Assembly (NCBI GenBank): GCA_902475455.1
Contig: CABRZO010000064.1
Location: 1 to 11,577 of the forward strand
Direction: 5' to 3'
DNA length: 11,577 bases
Source of the DNA: an uncultured Eubacteriales bacterium
GTDB taxonomy: Bacteria > Bacillota > Clostridia > Oscillospirales > Oscillospiraceae
Under the pieces are notes generated by a model. That model saw only the letters and a program-made list of their open reading frames with translations, ran no database searches and was not told the DNA's origin. Below are positions 1-5,109 of this stretch, one piece after another; positions within the stretch are counted from its first letter, which is position 1; each line of letters starts with the position of its first letter. A program made the position numbers and the translations under genes.

Positions 1-107
1 CCCGCCACGCCGGCCGCATCGACGTGTCCAGTCGGCCCGGCCTGGGCAGCCGGTTCACCCTGGTCTTTCCCCTGACCCCCCCGGAGCCGGAGGAAGAGGA
101 GGACTGA
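1..107 (+). CDS. Sensor histidine kinase, C-terminal end only (partial)
   Basis: Only the last 34 codons are in the window, ending with TGA at 105-107. The visible residues RIDVSSRPGLGSRFTLVFPL match the end of a HATPase_c domain: the G2 box (GLGSRF) that closes the ATP lid, followed by the final beta strand. A short acidic tail (PEPEEEED) follows. Such kinases autophosphorylate a histidine and pass the phosphate to a response regulator. The sensor and dimerisation domains lie left of the window, so the signal and partner are unknown. A strong terminator starts 18 bases after the stop, so this is the last gene of its transcript. Assignment to the kinase superfamily is fairly safe; no subfamily can be given. 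Confidence 0.8.
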   Translation, partial: RHAGRIDVSSRPGLGSRFTLVFPLTPPEPEEEED

Positions 108-125
108 GGGAGTTTTCTCTGCACT

Positions 126-166
126 AAAAAAAGACGAGCCTTTTGGGAAAAGGCTCGTCTTTTTTT
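126..166 (+). terminator. Intrinsic terminator after the histidine kinase gene
   Basis: A perfect 19-base hairpin: arm 126-144 (A-run plus GACGAGCC and TTTT), loop GGG at 145-147, arm 148-166 ending in seven T. The A-run before and T-run after make it symmetrical, so it could work on either strand, but the only nearby gene that needs it is the kinase at 1-107. Confidence 0.92.
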
Positions 167-211
167 GTCCCCTTCTGTCATCCCGAGAAGACACCGCCCG
201 CCGATACCATG

Positions 212-237
212 GCGGCGGGGGCAAGCCCCCGCCCTAC
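212..237 (+). repeat. 26-base hairpin repeat, copy A
   Basis: A GC-rich unit with perfect 9-base inverted arms (GGCGGGGGC and GCCCCCGCC) around a two-base AA loop, ending in CTAC. It is identical to 312-337 and to the reverse complement of 5002-5027, and related to 263-288. All copies lie between genes. This resembles REP/BIME-type interspersed palindromes; a role in mRNA ends or mobilisation by a RAYT-type transposase is inference. Confidence 0.85.
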
Positions 238-262
238 GGCAGGACAGCTTCCGGGAACCATG

Positions 263-288
263 GTAGGGCGGCCCCTTGGCGCCGCCGC
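263..288 (-). repeat. 26-base hairpin repeat, diverged inverted copy D
   Basis: It has the same length, the same outer bases (GTAGGGCGG...CGCCGC) and the same TT loop as the other copies but lies in the opposite orientation, between copies A and B. The inner stem differs: two base pairs are changed on both sides so pairing is kept, and one position is a C-C mismatch. Confidence 0.7.
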
Positions 289-311
289 TGCGGGGAAACG
301 CTGACGGGAAT

Positions 312-337
312 GCGGCGGGGGCAAGCCCCCGCCCTAC
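312..337 (+). repeat. 26-base hairpin repeat, copy B
   Basis: Identical over all 26 bases to copy A and exactly 100 bases downstream of it, in the same orientation. With the inverted copy D in between, units start at 212, 263 and 312, a spacing of about 50 bases in alternating orientation, as in a BIME. Confidence 0.85.
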
Positions 338-472
338 GTTCTCTCCGGAACGGGGATTTTTCGGATCTTTTGCCCCTTTCGCTCCCTTTGCCACGAGGGG
401 TGGAACTTTTTCTCCCACCGGGGGGAGCGGCTCCGATCCAAAAGGCTAAATTGTCCTTTTTGTCACACTCAG

Positions 473-496
473 AGGAAAAACGCCCGGGTTTTTCCT
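473..496. repeat. Perfect inverted repeat upstream of spoIIE
   Basis: Arms AGGAAAAAC (473-481) and GTTTTTCCT (488-496) are exact reverse complements around the 6-base centre GCCCGG. It sits 100 bases before the spoIIE ATG and about 60 bases before the likely -10. There is no T-run after it, so a terminator is unlikely; a dimeric regulator operator is possible. No known regulator is assigned. Confidence 0.6.
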
Positions 497-555
497 GGAA
501 AATCAGTACTTTTTGTCCCGTTTATTTTCCGACCCCTTCCGCAGAAAACTTCTCC

Positions 556-561
556 TATACT
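556..561 (+). promoter_or_regulatory. Candidate -10 element of the spoIIE promoter
   Basis: TATACT lies 34 bases before the spoIIE ATG, giving a plausible leader of about 28 bases. No good TTGACA-like -35 is found at 16-18 bases. In Bacillus subtilis spoIIE is transcribed by sigma A with activation by Spo0A from a promoter with abnormal spacing, so a poor -35 fits. TTGTC words at 513 and 460 resemble half of a 0A box (TGTCGAA) but do not match it fully. This is a weak call. Confidence 0.35.
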
Positions 562-595
562 GGGGAAAAATCTCTGCTCCAAGGGGGACAAGCAT

Positions 596-2770
596 ATGCA
601 AACGAAACAACGCAGGCGGGCGCCCTCCCGCATGGCGAAAGAAAAACCGTGGGCAAAAAACGCAAAAAACGTGGTGTTGAAGGCGCCCTGGGTGTCCCTG
701 GCCTCCGAGTGCGCCACCCGGTTCCTGCTCTCCGCCGTGCTGGCGGCGGGGGAAATTCTGGGGGGCTACTCCCCCTTCGCCCTGGGCTTTGTGGCCGCCT
801 CCGGCCCCGGGGCCGGGGGATTTTTTGCCCTGCTGGGGGCCAGCATGGGCTATCTGCTCTCCAAGCCCCTGGTGGACGCCTTCCGGTATCTGGCCACCGC
901 CATTCTGATCTATGCCGTGGCCTTCGCCTTTTATGACCTGAAACTTTACACCGCCCGGTACTTCATGCCCCTGGCCGCCGCCTTTCTGGGGGGGCTCACC
1001 GGCTTTGTGTACTTAGCCGAGGCGGGCTGGGAGGCCGTCAGCGTCATTTGCTTCGCCACGGAGCTGCTGCTGGTGGGCCTCTCCGCCCGGTTCTTCACCC
1101 TGGCCGCCCGGCGGGACGCCACCGCCGACCAGCAGCGGCTGGCCACCCTGCTCACCCTGGGGGCCCTGGCCATCTCCCTCCAGGCGGTGCCCCTGCCCTT
1201 CTCCCTGAGTCTGGGGGGCATTCTCTGCGCCGGGGCGGTGCTCTGGGCGGGCCGGTATGTGGAGCCCTTCGGCTGCGCTGCCGCCGCCCTGGCCCTGGGG
1301 CTGTGCCTGGACCTGGCCGGGGGCGGAGGCTGCACCTATGCCGCCGCCTTCGGGGTGGCGGGACTGCTCACCGCCGTGGGCTCCCGGTGGGGCCGCCACC
1401 TGGGGGTGGTGTCCCTGATGACGGGGCTGCTCTTCGTCACCCTGTGGAATTTCCCCACCGCCCAGAATTTCGGCCCCTTCTGGGAGGGGGCCCTGGGCTG
1501 CTGCCTCTATCTGGCCATTCCCCTGGGGGTGCTGGACAAGCTGGGAAAACTGCTGCCCAAGTCCCAGACCATGCCGCCCCCGGTGGAGGTCTCCCCCAAG
1601 CGTCAGGAAGCCCCGGCCAAACCCACCGCCCCCCAGACCCTGGCCACCCCGGCCCTGGAGGCGGTGCAGCAGCGGCTGCGGCGGCAGGGCACTGCCTTTC
1701 GCACCCTCTATGAACAGCTCTCCTCAGACCTGGACCAGACCCAGGAGCCCAAACTGGACGGCTCCGCCCTCTTCGAGCGGGCGGCCCAGCGGGTGTGTCA
1801 GGGCTGCGTGTTCCACTCCACCTGCTGGAAGCGGGAGCGCACCGCCACCCAGAAATCCCTGCGGCCGGCGGCGGAGGGGATGGAAAAGCGGGGCCGGGCG
1901 GACCCGGCGGATTTCCCGGTGGCCTTCGCCGCCCGGTGCTCCCGGCTCAACGAGCTGGTGAACGGCGCCAATCAGGAGTACGCCGGGGAGATGACCCGGC
2001 GGCGCTACCGGCTGAAGCTGCAGGAGGCCCGGCGGGCCCTGTGCCGGCAGTATGAGCGGATGGCCCGGCTGCTGGGGGAGAGCGCCCTATCCCTGGAGGA
2101 GCCGGCGGTGCCCGCCATGGGAAGTGCCACCACCACCATGTCCGCCCTGGCGGGGGTGGCGGCGGGCAAACGGCCGGGCCAGGAGGTCAGCGGCGACGCC
2201 GGGGGCTGGTTCCGGGACGACACCGGGGTGCTCTGGGTGGTGCTCTGCGACGGCATGGGCTCCGGAGCCGACGCCGCCCGGGACAGCCGGTTTGCCTACC
2301 GGCTGCTGGAACAGTTTCTGTCCGCCGGCATCGGCCCGGAGGTGGCCCTGGCCACGGTGGCCAGCGCTTTGGGGCTCCGGTGGGAGTGCACCGGAGGATT
2401 TACCACCATTGACCTGCTGGAGCTGGATCTGAAAACCGGCGAGGGGGCGGTGTACAAGCTGGGGGCGGGCCCCACCTACCTGCGCCGGGACGGGGTGCTG
2501 AGCCGGATCACCTCCTCCACCCTGCCGGCGGGCCTCCAGCAGGGGGCTGGCCCTGACGTGAGCCGGTTCCGGCTGCGGCCCGGGGATCTGGCGGTGCTGG
2601 TCAGCGACGGGGTCACCGACGGCACCGAGGACGAGTGGGTCCGGGAGCAGATCCGCACCTTCCGGGGGGACAGCCCCAAGGACCTGGCCGGGGCTTTGCT
2701 GTGCCACGACCAGCCGGTGTCCGACGACCGCACCGCCATTGTGCTGCTGATGGAGGGCAGCCAGGTGTGA
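596..2770 (+). CDS. spoIIE: Stage II sporulation protein E, PP2C-type phosphatase
   Basis: SpoIIE dephosphorylates the anti-anti-sigma factor SpoIIAA at the polar septum, which releases sigma F in the forespore. It also interacts with FtsZ during asymmetric division. The 724-residue product has a short basic N-terminus, about ten hydrophobic membrane segments (roughly residues 35-320), a Pro/Ala linker (about 325-350), a regulatory region with the clostridial cysteine pattern C401-x2-C404-x5-C410-W, and a C-terminal PP2C domain. Metal-binding landmarks are SGD (532-534), CDGMGSG (551-557, D552), SDG (670-672, D671) and SDDRTAIVL (709-717). B. subtilis SpoIIE has about 827 residues, so this one is somewhat shorter. 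The ATG is preceded by AAGGGGGAC eight bases upstream, supporting the start. It appears monocistronic, ending at a terminator near 2928. Confidence 0.96.
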   Translation: MQTKQRRRAPSRMAKEKPWAKNAKNVVLKAPWVSLASECATRFLLSAVLAAGEILGGYSPFALGFVAASGPGAGGFFALLGASMGYLLSKPLVDAFRYLATAILIYAVAFAFYDLKLYTARYFMPLAAAFLGGLTGFVYLAEAGWEAVSVICFATELLLVGLSARFFTLAARRDATADQQRLATLLTLGALAISLQAVPLPFSLSLGGILCAGAVLWAGRYVEPFGCAAAALALGLCLDLAGGGGCTYAAAFGVAGLLTAVGSRWGRHLGVVSLMTGLLFVTLWNFPTAQNFGPFWEGALGCCLYLAIPLGVLDKLGKLLPKSQTMPPPVEVSPKRQEAPAKPTAPQTLATPALEAVQQRLRRQGTAFRTLYEQLSSDLDQTQEPKLDGSALFERAAQRVCQGCVFHSTCWKRERTATQKSLRPAAEGMEKRGRADPADFPVAFAARCSRLNELVNGANQEYAGEMTRRRYRLKLQEARRALCRQYERMARLLGESALSLEEPAVPAMGSATTTMSALAGVAAGKRPGQEVSGDAGGWFRDDTGVLWVVLCDGMGSGADAARDSRFAYRLLEQFLSAGIGPEVALATVASALGLRWECTGGFTTIDLLELDLKTGEGAVYKLGAGPTYLRRDGVLSRITSSTLPAGLQQGAGPDVSRFRLRPGDLAVLVSDGVTDGTEDEWVREQIRTFRGDSPKDLAGALLCHDQPVSDDRTAIVLLMEGSQV

Positions 2771-2791
2771 TTTGAAACAAGTTTCTCCCCC

Positions 2792-2884
2792 TGTCATCCT
2801 GTGGAGGGCGCAGCCCGACGAAGGATCCTTTCCCCCCTGGCCTGGGCTAGCGAGAGAGGATTCTTCGCTGCGCTCAGAATGACA
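2792..2884. repeat. Interspersed palindromic repeat (TGTCAT...ATGACA)
   Basis: The left part (TGTCATCCTG, then GCGCAGC, then CGAAGGATCC) and the right part (GAGGATTCTTCGCTGCG, then CTCAGAATGACA) are near reverse complements, so the 93 bases can fold into one long imperfect hairpin. The core resembles the TGTCATTCTGAGCGMAGCGAAGAATC motif that I know as a common intergenic repeat in many bacterial genomes. It lies just after spoIIE and before its terminator. It has no coding content. Confidence 0.7.
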
Positions 2885-2927
2885 AGGTGGGAAAGCCCTC
2901 AGAAGGACACAATCTAGACGGACTCAG

Positions 2928-2968
2928 AAAAACAGGCTGACGCATGGAAATGCGACAGCCTGTTTTTT
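2928..2968 (+). terminator. Intrinsic terminator after spoIIE
   Basis: Stem CAGGCTG (2933-2939) pairs with CAGCCTG (2956-2962), and inner stem CGCAT pairs with ATGCG, around a short loop, followed by six T. The A-run before the stem would extend pairing. It separates spoIIE from the ECF operon, whose -10 box begins about 48 bases later. Confidence 0.9.
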
Positions 2969-3015
2969 GTTGGAAAATTTTTTGAAAACTGAATACAACC
3001 GGGCGTCACCTCCGT

Positions 3016-3021
3016 TATAAT
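3016..3021 (+). promoter_or_regulatory. Candidate promoter of the ECF sigma operon (-10 TATAAT)
   Basis: A perfect TATAAT, with no good -35: the best is AATACA at 2992 with an 18-base spacer, three of six matches. Transcription would start near 3028, leaving a 30-base leader that contains only the Shine-Dalgarno sequence. An alternative is autoregulation from an ECF-like promoter: TGAAAAC at 2983 and CGTC at 3004, 15 bases apart from TGAAAA, resemble sigma W-type sites. The sequence alone does not separate the two. Confidence 0.5.
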
Positions 3022-3039
3022 AGGCAGAAGATGCATCTC

Positions 3040-3050
3040 AGGAGAGGAGG
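3040..3050 (+). promoter_or_regulatory. Strong Shine-Dalgarno that decides the sigma factor start
   Basis: AGGAGAGGAGG is a near-ideal ribosome binding site. Its end is eight bases before the ATC codon at 3059, the correct spacing, and that frame runs straight into the sigma factor. No ATG, GTG or TTG lies in that frame between the stop at 2990 and GTG 3107, so this site points to ATC as the initiation codon. Confidence 0.7.
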
Positions 3051-3058
3051 CGGCCGAC

Positions 3059-3565
3059 ATCAATTCCATCACATTAGAACAGCTGGTCGACCGCTACCAG
3101 GATCTGGTGTTTACCCTGTGCTACCGGATGGTGGGCAGCTATTTTGAGGCCCAGGATCTGACCCAGGAAACCTTCCTCTCCGCCTGGACCGCCCTGGACC
3201 GGTTTGACGGCCAGCATGAAAAGGCCTGGCTGTGCCGGATTGCCGCCAACAAGTGCACGGATTTTCTCCGGCGCCGAAAACTTCAGCTGTTGCCCGACGG
3301 GGAGGAGGCCCTGCCCTTTGTCCCCGACGACGCCCCGGACCCGGAGCGGCAGGTGCTGGACCAGGAAGTCCAGGAGGAGCTGCAAAACGCCTGTGAGGCC
3401 CTGAAGGAACCCTATCGCTCCACGGCGCTGCTCTACTTTGTGGAGGAGCGAAGTTTCCAGGAGATCGCCCAGGACACGGGCCAGAATCTGAAAACCGTCC
3501 AGACCCGGGTGTACCGGGCCAAGGCCCAGCTGAAAAAACTCATCAGAAAGGAGCAGGTACCATGA
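3059..3565 (+). CDS. ECF-family RNA polymerase sigma factor
   Basis: A sigma-70 family factor of the extracytoplasmic function group, which directs RNA polymerase to a small regulon and is usually held by a membrane anti-sigma factor. From the ATC at 3059 the product has 168 residues, normal for the family. Region 2 spans about 7-73: EQLVDRYQDLVFTLCYRMVG at the start, DLTQETFLSAW (33-43) for region 2.2-2.3, and KAWLCRIAANKCTDFLRRRK for 2.4. After an acidic linker, region 4 spans about 108-162 with a helix-turn-helix at SFQEIAQDTGQNLKTVQTR. Starting at GTG 3107 would cut the first helix of region 2.1, and only a weak AGGA precedes that codon. The stop overlaps the next ATG by four bases (ATGA), so the putative anti-sigma is probably translationally coupled. 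The family is clear; the subgroup and regulon are unknown. Confidence 0.9.
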   Translation: MNSITLEQLVDRYQDLVFTLCYRMVGSYFEAQDLTQETFLSAWTALDRFDGQHEKAWLCRIAANKCTDFLRRRKLQLLPDGEEALPFVPDDAPDPERQVLDQEVQEELQNACEALKEPYRSTALLYFVEERSFQEIAQDTGQNLKTVQTRVYRAKAQLKKLIRKEQVP

Positions 3566-3960
3566 ATGATTTTGAATACCTCAGCGACGAAGCGCTGCTC
3601 TCCCTCATGGAGTTTTCCGAGGAACAGGGCCTGCTCTCCGCCCCCCGGGACCTGAAACCCGCCATCCTGGAGGAGGCCGCCCGGCAGTCTGTCTCCCGGC
3701 CCAGACCCAGCCGAAAGCGGCAGTTTGCCGACTACTGTGTCCGGGTGGGGTTGGCCACCGCCGCCTCCCTGGTGCTGGTCTTTGCCGGCGGCCGGTCGGT
3801 AAACCACCTCTCCCAGCCCGCTCAGAATGCCCCCAGCCTTTCCACCGCCCAGCAGTTCAACCAGTTCACCGACAAGCTGGAGGAGGGCTATCAGAGCATC
3901 AACCAGAAATTATCCCAGTTCATTCTCAATTTTGATTTTGGAGGAAACCGCCATGAATAA
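3562..3960 (+). CDS. Putative single-pass anti-sigma factor
   Basis: A 132-residue protein whose ATG overlaps the sigma factor stop. It has an acidic, helical cytoplasmic N-terminus (residues 1-45), a basic stretch RPRPSRKR (46-53) just before one transmembrane segment (about 57-76, VGLATAASLVLVFAGG), and an outer part of about 55 residues rich in Q and N (QFNQFTDKLEEGYQSINQKLSQF), possibly a short coiled coil. Basic residues before the segment predict a cytoplasmic N-terminus. The layout and gene position fit a membrane anti-sigma factor that binds the adjacent ECF sigma. It has no HxxxCxxC zinc-binding (ZAS) motif, so it would be a non-zinc type. The role rests on position and topology, not on a recognised domain. 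Confidence 0.65.
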   Translation: MNDFEYLSDEALLSLMEFSEEQGLLSAPRDLKPAILEEAARQSVSRPRPSRKRQFADYCVRVGLATAASLVLVFAGGRSVNHLSQPAQNAPSLSTAQQFNQFTDKLEEGYQSINQKLSQFILNFDFGGNRHE

Positions 3961-4663
3961 CCAGAAAAACCGCTTCTGGACCTTTATCCTGTCCCTGATG
4001 CCCGGGGCCGGAGAGATGTACTTCGGCCTGTACCGCCAGGGAGTCAGCCTGATGCTCTGCTTCTTTGTGGTGCTGCTGGTGCCCCTGATCCTGCAGGTGT
4101 CCGCCCTGTCCCTGCTGTGTATCATCCTGTGGTTTTACAGCTTCCTGCACACCCACAACCTGCGCAGCATGCCCCTGGATGAGTTCTGCCAGCTGGAGGA
4201 CCGCTACCTCTGGGAGGGACTGTCCCACACCTTCCAGTGGAACAGCCGCAACAAGTGGGTGGTGGCCGTGGCCCTGATCGTCATCGGCGCCTTCCTGCTG
4301 TGGGAAAATCTGTTTGCCTGGCTGGGTTGGTTCTTCGGCGGCTTCCTGGGCAACTTCTTCTATCGGCTGCCCCGGGCGGTCATGGGCGTGCTGGTGCTGC
4401 TGCTGGGCATTCGGCTCATCACCGGCAAAAAGAGGGAGCTGGAGCAGGAGGAGCAGCAGGAGCGGCAGGCTCCCCCCCAGAGCGTGCCCACCTATGCCCC
4501 CATCTACACCCCTGATGTAACATTCCAGACCCAGGCTCCTCAGGCTCCCCAGGCCCCCATTGTGGCCAATGTGACCGATGCTCCCCAGGCTCCTCAGGAC
4601 GCCCCGGAGACCCGGGACGCCGACGGAACAGCAGAGGAGGGTGACGACCATGCGGACGCATAA
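3953..4663 (+). CDS. Multi-pass membrane protein with PGAG motif and QAP-rich tail
   Basis: 236 residues from the ATG at 3953, which has GGAGG (3940-3944) eight bases upstream and overlaps the preceding gene by eight bases. An upstream in-frame ATG at 3827 lies inside the previous gene and lacks this site. The N-terminus (LSLMPGAGEMYFGLYRQG, 13-30) resembles TM2-like proteins, in which a PGxGxxYxG turn joins hydrophobic segments. Further hydrophobic stretches are at about 31-48, 50-66, 102-118, 121-136 and 142-157. The tail from 159 is charged (KKRELEQEEQQERQ), then Pro/Gln/Ala-rich with QAP repeats (194-202 and 210-217), and ends acidic. Its function is unknown; the operon suggests a role in membrane or envelope stress sensing. 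The QAP tail is probably disordered. Confidence 0.8.
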   Translation: MNNQKNRFWTFILSLMPGAGEMYFGLYRQGVSLMLCFFVVLLVPLILQVSALSLLCIILWFYSFLHTHNLRSMPLDEFCQLEDRYLWEGLSHTFQWNSRNKWVVAVALIVIGAFLLWENLFAWLGWFFGGFLGNFFYRLPRAVMGVLVLLLGIRLITGKKRELEQEEQQERQAPPQSVPTYAPIYTPDVTFQTQAPQAPQAPIVANVTDAPQAPQDAPETRDADGTAEEGDDHADA

Positions 4664-4955
4664 AGTGGGCACCCTCACCCTGGGCTGCATGCTGATTCTG
4701 TTCGGGGTGCTGTTCCTGGTCCATCTGTTCTCGGGCTATCTGAGCTACGAGCTGATCTTCAAGCTGTGGCCGGTGGTGTTTCTGTCCCTTGGGGTGGAGG
4801 TGCTGCTGGGGGCCCTGCCCAGGACCCGGGACAAATTCAGCTTCGACGTGGCCTCCATTGTGCTGCTGCTGTTTCTGATGCTGTTCGCCATGGCCATGGC
4901 CGGGGTGGACACCGCCTATCAGATTGCCCAAGATAAACCCTGGCTCTATTTCTGA
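4650..4955 (+). CDS. Small LiaI/LiaF-like transmembrane protein
   Basis: 101 residues from the ATG at 4650, supported by GAGGAGGG (4634-4641) eight bases upstream and a 14-base overlap with the previous gene. Three hydrophobic segments are visible (about 7-28, 34-57, 68-86). The pattern VGTLTLGCMLILFGVLFLVHLF, then LIFKLWPVVFLSLGVEVLLG, resembles the LiaI/LiaF-like (DUF5668-type) transmembrane pair found next to sensor or sigma modules in Firmicutes, where LiaF proteins repress envelope-stress signalling. The C-terminal cell-wall-active domain of full LiaF is absent. It is the last gene of the ECF operon, followed after about 108 bases by a terminator. The family call is from pattern recognition only. 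Confidence 0.7.
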   Translation: MRTHKVGTLTLGCMLILFGVLFLVHLFSGYLSYELIFKLWPVVFLSLGVEVLLGALPRTRDKFSFDVASIVLLLFLMLFAMAMAGVDTAYQIAQDKPWLYF

Positions 4956-5001
4956 TTTTTCAAACGGCTTCACCCTGCTCCCTTGGGGTGCAGCGAAGCC
5001 G

Positions 5002-5027
5002 GTAGGGCGGGGGCTTGCCCCCGCCGC
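5002..5027 (-). repeat. 26-base hairpin repeat, copy C
   Basis: An exact reverse complement of copies A and B (212-237, 312-337), with 9-base arms around TT. It lies in the convergent gap between the ECF operon and ricT, 47 bases after the last stop codon and 35 bases before the shared terminator, so it would be transcribed in the 3' untranslated part of the ECF operon mRNA. Confidence 0.85.
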
Positions 5028-5062
5028 ATGTTCCATCCGTGTTTTCCCTGTTTACAAAGAAT

Positions 5063-5104
5063 CAGGCGCACTGCGAAAGAAAATTCGCGGTGCGCCTGTT
5101 TTTT
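5063..5104. terminator. Convergent terminator between the ECF operon and ricT
   Basis: 15-base arms 5063-5077 (CAGGCGCACTGCGAA) and 5084-5098 pair fully with one T-G wobble, around a 6-base loop, followed by TTTTTT on the + strand. This is a strong terminator for the ECF operon. On the - strand the stem is followed by ATTCTTTG, a weaker T-rich tail, so it may also stop ricT, whose stop codon is only six bases away. Confidence 0.92.
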
Positions 5105-5109
5105 CCTTC

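Larger units (their letters stand above)
108..595. other. 488-base gene-free region before spoIIE
   Basis: This gap holds, in order, the kinase terminator (126-166), a possible fragment of a TGTCAT...-type interspersed repeat starting at 177, three alternating 26-base hairpin repeats (212-337), a perfect inverted repeat (473-496), three TTGTC words (451, 460, 513) and the probable spoIIE promoter and ribosome binding site. Open frames crossing it show no convincing ribosome binding site or protein-like composition, so I call no gene here. Confidence 0.7.

Noticed and set aside
212..337. A short CRISPR array from regularly spaced repeats
   Set aside because: Units alternate in orientation, one is diverged, there are only three, and another copy sits alone 4.7 kb away. 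There are no cas genes.
310..936. A 208-codon open frame before and into spoIIE
   Set aside because: It begins inside a hairpin repeat and then overlaps spoIIE in another frame. It has no supporting ribosome binding site, and spoIIE is certain.
3031..3147. ATG 3031 as a start, giving a 38-codon frame over the sigma factor start
   Set aside because: It is in a different frame from the sigma factor, precedes the Shine-Dalgarno sequence and would lie about three bases from the predicted transcript end. The product is not protein-like.
3827..4663. Longer version of the multi-pass membrane protein starting at 3827
   Set aside because: The added part is an out-of-frame read of the putative anti-sigma gene; ATG 3953 has GGAGG at the right distance.
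3926..4690. A 254-codon open frame on the - strand
   Set aside because: It is antisense to the membrane-protein gene, with a Gln/His/Gly-rich translation; the + strand gene has a good ribosome binding site and membrane segments.
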